DNA from: JAAYJM01 sp964499465
Lineage (GTDB): Bacteria > Bacteroidota > Ignavibacteria > Kapaibacteriales > UBA2268
Direction of reading: 5' to 3'
Assembly: GCA_964499465.1 (NCBI GenBank)
Contig: CAZCLJ010000136.1
Location: 1-11,854 of the forward strand
Length of the DNA stretch: 11,854 nucleotides
The notes under the pieces are model-generated. The model ran no database searches and had not been told where the DNA came from. It worked only from the letters and a program-made list of their open reading frames with translations. Numbering within the stretch: the stretch's first letter is position 1; each line of letters starts with the position of its first letter. Of the stretch, positions 8,114 to 11,854 are shown in pieces. Both the position numbers and the translations under genes were made by a program.

Positions 8114-8119
8114 CCTTCT
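8114..8119 (-). promoter_or_regulatory. Ribosome binding site of the kinase gene
   Basis: On the minus strand AGAAGG precedes the ATG at 8107-8105 by six bases. It is one of the few recognisable Shine-Dalgarno sequences in the window and supports the chosen start. Confidence 0.6.
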
Positions 8120-8402
8120 ATTATGTCCTTTTAAACATTTTTTTCAATTTATATCCACCAATCAAAGTGAAGTCCATCTGGCTTTGATTTTTATCTGATT
8201 AAAATAATTATAAATTATTTAAGTTTTATTTTAAGATTAATAATATATTAAAAAATAAAAAAATTGAAATATAATTTAGAAAAATTTTGTGATTCTAACA
8301 AAAGTTGATTTTCAAATTTTTTTTTTTATAAGATTTTGTAATTAATAAAAGATTATTTTTTTTCATATTACGAATTATATCAAATGTCGGTATATTTTTT
8401 CA

Positions 8403-8410
8403 TAATTTTG
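8403..8410 (+). promoter_or_regulatory. Possible FCB-type promoter -7 box for prfB
   Basis: TAATTTTG fits the Bacteroidota -7 consensus TAnnTTTG and is identical to the box ahead of the tRNA at 11613-11620. It would start transcription near 8416, about 20 bases before the prfB ATG. No good TTTG -33 element is present at the right distance, which lowers confidence. Confidence 0.35.
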
Positions 8411-8437
8411 AATATTATTAAAAATGAAAAATTGAAT

Positions 8438-9527
8438 ATGTTACAAATAGAAAAAGAAAAAATCGAAGATTTAAAAGAAAGAGCAGAGAACTTACGGAGG
8501 TTTCTTTGAAATAGATGAAAAGAAATTAAAAATAGATGAATTAACAAAAGTTACAGAAGAATCAGATTTTTGGAATGATAATGTTGCAGCACAAAAAGTA
8601 ATGCAGCAGATTTCTGGTTTAAAAGAATGGGTCGATGTATGGTCAGATGCTAATTCATCTGTTCAGGATGCTGAAACCTACTTATCACTTATTGAAGATG
8701 AAGACGACACATCTGCCGAAAATGAATTAAACGAAGAAATAAACATAGCTTCGAGTAAAATTCAGGAATTGGAAATAAGAAATATGCTGTCCGGAGTTGA
8801 TGACCATCGTGATGCATTACTTACAATTCACTCTGGTGCCGGAGGAACTGAAGCTCAGGATTGGGCTGAAATGCTGTTGCGTATGTATTCACGCTGGGCA
8901 GAACGCAAAAAATATAAAGTTGCATTAGTTGACGAACTTGAAGGAGACGGAGCTGGGATAAAATCTGCAACTATTGAAATATGCGGAAAATTTGCTTATG
9001 GCTACTTAAAAGCAGAAAGCGGAGTTCATCGACTTGTCCGTATTTCACCATTCGATTCAAATGCCCGCAGACACACTTCTTTTGCCTCCGTATATGTTTA
9101 TCCAATCGTTGATGATGACGTTGAAATTGAAATAAATCCGGCTGACGTGGAAATGGACACTTTTCGCTCAGGTGGAAAAGGTGGACAGAACGTAAATAAA
9201 GTTGAAACTGCTGTTCGCCTGCGTCATATTCCTTCCGGGATTGTTGTCGCCTGCCAGCAGGAACGCTCCCAATTTCAAAACAGAGAAAGAGCAATGAAGA
9301 TGCTCAAATCCAGACTTTACCAAAAGAAAATGGAGGAAGAAGAAGCAGCACGTGCTGTAGTGGAAGGTTCAAAAATGAAAATTGAATGGGGAAGTCAAAT
9401 TCGCTCTTATATCTTTCAGCCATATACTTTAGTTAATGACCATAGAACTGAAACTAAACGAACAGATATTAACGCTGTTATGGATGGTGATTTAGATGAG
9501 TTTATTAAATCTTTTTTATTAAGTTAA
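8438..9527 (+). CDS. prfB: Peptide chain release factor 2 (programmed +1 frameshift)
   Basis: RF2 recognises UGA and UAA in the ribosomal A site and triggers release of the finished peptide. The gene is read as 8438-8506 joined to 8508-9527, giving 362 residues (E. coli RF2 has 365). Zero-frame codons 1-23 end ...ENLRRFL at CTT followed by TGA; skipping T8507 continues as EIDEKK...SDFWND, matching the usual RF2 N-terminal helical domain. The SPF stop-codon recognition tripeptide is at residues 203-205 and the catalytic GGQ at 248-250 (in SGGKGGQNVNK), both at the expected places. Starting at ATG 8601 would drop 54 residues. No strong ribosome binding site is visible before ATG 8438. The antiporter gene follows after 18 bp, so co-transcription is likely. 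Expression is presumably autoregulated through the frameshift. Confidence 0.95.
8495..8509 (+). promoter_or_regulatory. prfB: prfB +1 programmed frameshift site
   Basis: CGGAGG (8495-8500), three bases TTT, then the slippery CTT (8504-8506) and in-frame TGA (8507-8509). Spacing and elements match the known RF2 site, where an internal Shine-Dalgarno pairs with 16S rRNA and slow UGA reading at low RF2 favours the +1 slip. Both frames on either side encode recognisable RF2 sequence, which shows the event is real and not a sequencing error. Confidence 0.95.
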
Positions 9528-9545
9528 ACAATTGATGAGAACTAT

Positions 9546-10853
9546 ATGAATAATGAAATACCGATTTATGCGATGATTCCATTTATTTTAATGCTTGGAG
9601 CAATTGCAGCTTTACCATTATTTGCTAATCATTTCTGGGAAAAAAATAAAAACAAACTGATTGTCTCTTTAATCTTAGGAATACCAACTGCAGTTTGGCT
9701 TTTAAGCACTGGATATTCTATTGAATTAGAACATTCAATTGTATTCGATTACATTCCTTTTATTATTCTTCTCGGCTCTTTGTTTGTTATTACCGGAGGA
9801 ATATATTTAGAAGGCGATTTGGAGGCGAAACCATCAATGAATGTGAAGTTTCTCGGTATCGGTGCAATACTTGCTTCTTTTATGGGAACAACCGGCGCTG
9901 CAATGCTTTTAATCAGACCATTAATAAAAACAAATTCAGAGCGGAAACATAAAGTTCATACAATTTTATTTTTTATTGCTATAGTAGCAAACTGCGGTGG
10001 ACTGCTCACTCCACTCGGCGACCCTCCACTTTTTATGATGTATTTAAGAGGAACTCCCTTTGAATGGTTTTTATCACTTTTCAAAGAATGGTTCGTTTGC
10101 AATGCTATTTTACTTTTAATTTATTATTTCGTTGATTTACATTTCTGGAAAAAAGAGAAACCGGAAGATATTGCATTTGACCATACAAATATTAAACCAT
10201 TAAAAATACGTGGTGGATTAAATTTTATTTGGTTAATTGGAGTAGTTCTTGCTGTTGCTTTATTAAATCCTAACAATTTTTCTTTTATTAAGACTGGTCA
10301 TTTGAGTTCTTTTATAAGAGAAATTGTAATTGCTCTTATGGCTGTTTTGTCAATAAGTTTTACTAAAAAATCAGTCAGAAAATCGAACAATTTTAATTGG
10401 GAACCAATTGAAGAAGTTGCATTTTTATTCCTTGGTATTTTTATTACGATGGTGCCTTGTTTGCTTTACTTGGAAATGAATGCAGAAAAGTTAGGCGTTT
10501 CTTCACCAGTTATGTTTTACTATTTTTCCGGCAGTTTAAGTAGCTTTTTAGACAATACTCCTACAGCAGTAACTTTTTACTCTCTGGCAAAAGGTTTGGT
10601 TGAGATGGATCCGGGTATATTGCTAGGAAATGCTGTTGCTGGAATACCCGAAGCTATTATGTATGCAATATGTATTGGTTCAGTGTTCTTTGGTTCAATG
10701 ACTTATATAGGCAATGGTCCTAATTTTATGGTAAAGGCAATTGCAGAAAGTAATAATATTAAAATGCCGGATTTCTTTGCATATATGTATAAATTTTCTC
10801 TAATTGTATTATTACCAATTTTTATTCTGATTCAATTAATTTTTATTTGGTAA
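9546..10853 (+). CDS. Ion-transporter superfamily membrane protein, Na+/H+ antiporter-like
   Basis: A 435-residue polytopic membrane protein with some 10-12 hydrophobic segments and no signal peptide. Motifs typical of the ion-transporter (NhaD/ArsB/CitM-like) superfamily are seen: GTTGAAMLLIRPLI at 114-127, GGLLTPLGDPPLF at 151-163, SSFLDNTPTA at 332-341 and GNGPNFMVKAIAE at 389-401. The two related halves, each with a hairpin carrying small polar residues (T-P-L-G-D-P-P and D-N-T-P-T), are the usual substrate-binding elements. Close relatives in Bacteroidota are generally annotated as sodium:proton antiporters or the CitMHS_2 family. Substrate is not proven; citrate or another anion is possible. 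It starts 18 bp after prfB with no strong ribosome binding site, suggesting read-through or translational coupling. TAA stop. Confidence 0.85.
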   Translation: MNNEIPIYAMIPFILMLGAIAALPLFANHFWEKNKNKLIVSLILGIPTAVWLLSTGYSIELEHSIVFDYIPFIILLGSLFVITGGIYLEGDLEAKPSMNVKFLGIGAILASFMGTTGAAMLLIRPLIKTNSERKHKVHTILFFIAIVANCGGLLTPLGDPPLFMMYLRGTPFEWFLSLFKEWFVCNAILLLIYYFVDLHFWKKEKPEDIAFDHTNIKPLKIRGGLNFIWLIGVVLAVALLNPNNFSFIKTGHLSSFIREIVIALMAVLSISFTKKSVRKSNNFNWEPIEEVAFLFLGIFITMVPCLLYLEMNAEKLGVSSPVMFYYFSGSLSSFLDNTPTAVTFYSLAKGLVEMDPGILLGNAVAGIPEAIMYAICIGSVFFGSMTYIGNGPNFMVKAIAESNNIKMPDFFAYMYKFSLIVLLPIFILIQLIFIW

Positions 10854-10937
10854 AAAAATAAACGAAATAAGAAGAAAAAGCCATACGAGCAGCAAGTTGA
10901 TAGTATGAATTGTAAATATTTTACAGTTACAAAACCT

Positions 10938-10962
10938 CCTTCCCAAGTTGCACTTGGGAAGG
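10938..10962 (+). repeat. Palindromic repeat, copy 1
   Basis: An 11-bp perfect stem CCTTCCCAAGT / ACTTGGGAAGG with loop TGC. It is preceded by GTTACAAAA (10926-10934), close to the box that precedes the hairpins at 126 and 789. Copy 2 (11083-11107) is its exact 25-base reverse complement. Lying 85 bp past the antiporter stop, it could also slow or end transcription, though no U-run follows. Confidence 0.7.
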
Positions 10963-11082
10963 GTATTTTAACAAAAGTTATACTTTACTTCTATTAGAAC
11001 ATCAATAAACAAGTATAAAAGGGATTCGCTTAGTGTGTTCCAATATTAGAATAATTTGAAAGTAAAACTTTAAAGAAATCTT

Positions 11083-11107
11083 CCTTCCCAAGTGCAACTT
11101 GGGAAGG
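11083..11107 (-). repeat. Palindromic repeat, copy 2 (inverted)
   Basis: An 11-bp perfect stem with loop GCA (12 bp counting the flanking T-A pair). All 25 bases are the reverse complement of 10938-10962; only the loop reveals the orientation. Two head-to-head copies 120 bases apart fit a paired REP arrangement. Confidence 0.7.
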
Positions 11108-11120
11108 AGAGACCAAGAAT

Positions 11121-11168
11121 TTAATAAAGTCATACTATAAACTTGTTTATAGTACGACTTTTATTTAA
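11121..11168. terminator. Long AT-rich hairpin, possible bidirectional terminator
   Basis: TACTATAAAC (11133-11142) pairs perfectly with GTTTATAGTA (11145-11154). After an A/C mismatch the stem continues AAAGTC (11126-11131) with GACTTT (11156-11161), then further with a bulged T. The plus-strand side ends in ACTTTTATTT, like a weak U-tract. It lies between the antiporter and nifU and could end transcription from either side, or be a remnant of a mobile repeat. The low GC content argues against strong termination. Confidence 0.4.
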
Positions 11169-11346
11169 ACATTTGCAATATAGATTGTTAGATAATATAA
11201 AAGCCAAAACGGTTCATTAGTAGCAAAGCAAAGAATTTCAATCTGCTAACTATTATCTCGAAAAAAAAATTGATTTTATTGAAATTATTTTAAAATAATT
11301 CAGTAAATTTAGTAAATTTAATTCATTTATAAAATAAAAAGAATAA

Positions 11347-11583
11347 ATGAACAATACAGAGCAAGAAATACGGAAATATTTAGAGGAAATACGCCCACAT
11401 TTACAAAAAGATAGTGGAGACGTTGAATTTGTTAGGTTTGATGAGAATATTGGCTTTGCTTATGTTAGATTTCTGGGGAATTGTCAGGTTTGTCCTTTAA
11501 AAATGATGACTCTACAAGCTGGTATTGAACGTTATATCAAACATTTTTTAAAAGATGTGAAAAGAGTAATGGCTATTAATTAA
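11347..11583 (+). CDS. NifU C-terminal domain (Nfu-type) iron-sulfur carrier protein
   Basis: A 78-residue protein that is essentially a single NifU C-terminal domain. These proteins bind an Fe-S cluster and pass it to target apoproteins in the cytoplasm. The family signature is clear: GDVEFVRF at 24-31, then GNCQVCPLKMMTLQAGIE at 44-61, with the cluster-binding C46 and C49 in a C-x2-C motif. The usual G-C-S-G-C-P becomes N-C-Q-V-C-P here, retaining both cysteines and the proline. The length is normal for stand-alone members. There is no strong ribosome binding site, but the upstream A-rich leader is typical for this genome. tRNA-Val follows 49 bp downstream. No Mrp/ApbC or suf genes are adjacent, so the context adds little. 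Confidence 0.88.
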   Translation: MNNTEQEIRKYLEEIRPHLQKDSGDVEFVRFDENIGFAYVRFLGNCQVCPLKMMTLQAGIERYIKHFLKDVKRVMAIN

Positions 11584-11588
11584 TTTTA

Positions 11589-11620
11589 TTTGGTTAATTC
11601 AAAAAAATTGCTTAATTTTG
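11589..11620 (+). promoter_or_regulatory. FCB-type promoter for tRNA-Val
   Basis: TTTG (11589-11592), a 20-base spacer, then TAATTTTG (11613-11620). This fits the Bacteroidota primary sigma consensus TTTG-N17-23-TAnnTTTG. The start site would fall near 11626, a few bases before the mature tRNA. The TTTG lies just six bases after the nifU stop, so the tRNA probably has its own promoter. Confidence 0.5.
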
Positions 11621-11632
11621 TTATTCTATAAA

Positions 11633-11707
11633 GGGCGAGTAGCTCAGTTGGTATAGAGCGCCTGCCTTACAAGCAGGAGGTCGGGAGTTCAATTCTCTTC
11701 TCGCCCA
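11633..11707 (+). tRNA. tRNA-Val (anticodon UAC)
   Basis: A complete 75-base cloverleaf: acceptor GGGCGAG (11633-11639) with CTCGCCC (11700-11706), discriminator A11707, D-arm GCTC/GAGC, anticodon stem CCTGC/GCAGG with loop CTTACAA (anticodon TAC at 11668-11670), variable loop AGGTC, T-arm GGGAG-TTCAATT-CTCTT with two G-U pairs. CCA is not encoded (ACGG follows). Confidence 0.97.
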
Positions 11708-11759
11708 CGGTTACAGAAAGAAGAAGTCAGAAAGAAGAAAACAGAAATCAGGAAGAATT

Positions 11760-11854
11760 AAGAAGAAAGAATTAAGAAGAAACTTAGTCGACAATAAAGA
11801 GTAATAAACTTAAAAAGAAGAAAGAATTAAGAAGAAACTTAGTCGACAATAAAG
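11760..11854 (+). repeat. 40-bp direct repeat, two copies, purine-rich
   Basis: Positions 11760-11799 and 11815-11854 are identical over 40 bases, with 15 bases between (period 55). Each copy has AAGAAGAAAGAATTAAG, then AAACTTAGTCGAC and AATAAAG. The second copy ends at the window edge, so the array may continue. The sequence from 11711 on is dominated by GAAGAA-type purine runs. No coding frame is evident. Confidence 0.75.

Larger units (their letters stand above)
8108..8437. other. Divergent intergenic region, kinase / prfB
   Basis: A 330-bp, very AT-rich stretch between the minus-strand kinase and plus-strand prfB. It must carry promoters for both. On the prfB side a TAnnTTTG box is visible (8403-8410). 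On the kinase side I find a ribosome binding site (8114-8119) but no clear promoter. A 7-bp inverted repeat ATCAAAG / CTTTGAT with a 14-base spacer (8161-8188) sits about 55 bp upstream of the kinase start and could be a protein-binding site. A T12 run lies near 8319-8330. Confidence 0.6.
10854..11346. other. Intergenic region with palindromic repeats
   Basis: A 493-bp stretch without a gene. It holds a 15-base hairpin TGTAAA-TAT-TTTACA (10911-10925) followed by GTTACAAAA (10926-10934), two inverted copies of a GC-richer palindrome (10938-10962, 11083-11107), and a long AT-rich hairpin (11121-11168). Near nifU there is a perfect 18-base AT-only palindrome (11283-11300) that might be an operator or chance. 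Between 10963 and 11082 the AAAGTTATACTTT and AAAGTAAAACTTT stretches are partly complementary, so the whole 10911-11107 segment may be one decayed inverted-repeat element. Confidence 0.55.

Noticed and set aside
8161..8188. Terminator at ATCAAAG...CTTTGAT followed by TTTTTAT
   Set aside because: No plus-strand gene ends upstream of it, and it sits in the kinase 5' region. An operator role is possible but unsupported.
8971..9294. Minus-strand open frame of 107 codons inside prfB
   Set aside because: It is antisense to the conserved RF2 core, including SPF and GGQ; an antisense shadow.
8601..9527. prfB starting at ATG 8601 as a 308-residue protein
   Set aside because: It lacks the N-terminal helical domain. 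The upstream +1 frame encodes good RF2 sequence joined by a perfect frameshift site, so the full gene starts at 8438.
11283..11300. Perfect 18-base palindrome AATTATTTTAAAATAATT as a nifU operator
   Set aside because: It contains only A and T in a region of similar composition, so chance is a serious explanation, and no known regulator motif matches.
11760..11854. CRISPR array
   Set aside because: Only two repeats of 40 bases with a 15-base gap, purine-rich, no palindromic character and no cas genes.

Overview
The window is very AT-rich and bacterial. Weak ribosome binding sites, TAnnTTTG-type promoter boxes and the gene set (a CitMHS_2-like antiporter, a small NifU-domain protein, a multi-PAS hybrid kinase) suggest the Bacteroidota/Chlorobiota/Ignavibacteria (FCB) group. 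This placement is inference. No marker here fixes the species.

Layout: (i) 1-868 has no gene but is packed with palindromes: a REP-like family built on GTTACAAATA plus a TCCC(TAAy)GGGA hairpin, a ~185-bp MITE-like palindrome (339-523), a second long inverted repeat (565-647), and two short tandem arrays that run into the end of the next gene. (ii) 869-8107, minus strand, is one 2412-residue membrane hybrid histidine kinase: about six membrane helices, eleven PAS domains, GAF, HisKA, HATPase, two receiver domains and HPt. Part of it is a tandem duplication of a two-PAS module. (iii) 8108-8437 is a divergent intergenic region. (iv) On the plus strand, prfB (release factor 2) must be read as 8438-8506 joined to 8508-9527 through a classical programmed +1 frameshift, so annotation from ATG 8601 would miss its N-terminus. 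An IT-superfamily Na+/H+ antiporter-like gene follows after 18 bp, probably in the same transcript. (v) 10854-11346 has no gene and holds two inverted copies of another palindromic repeat plus a long AT-rich hairpin. (vi) A small NifU C-terminal-domain gene is followed by tRNA-Val(UAC) with a good FCB-type promoter, then a purine-rich stretch with a 40-bp exact direct repeat cut by the window end.

The genes do not form one pathway. The kinase is an orphan sensor with a complete internal phosphorelay but no output domain and no adjacent response regulator. prfB, nifU and the tRNA are housekeeping genes. I see no convincing new multi-gene system. The most notable items are the architecture and internal duplication of the kinase, the frameshift site as the strongest Shine-Dalgarno-like signal in the window, and the dense, varied palindromic repeats between genes.
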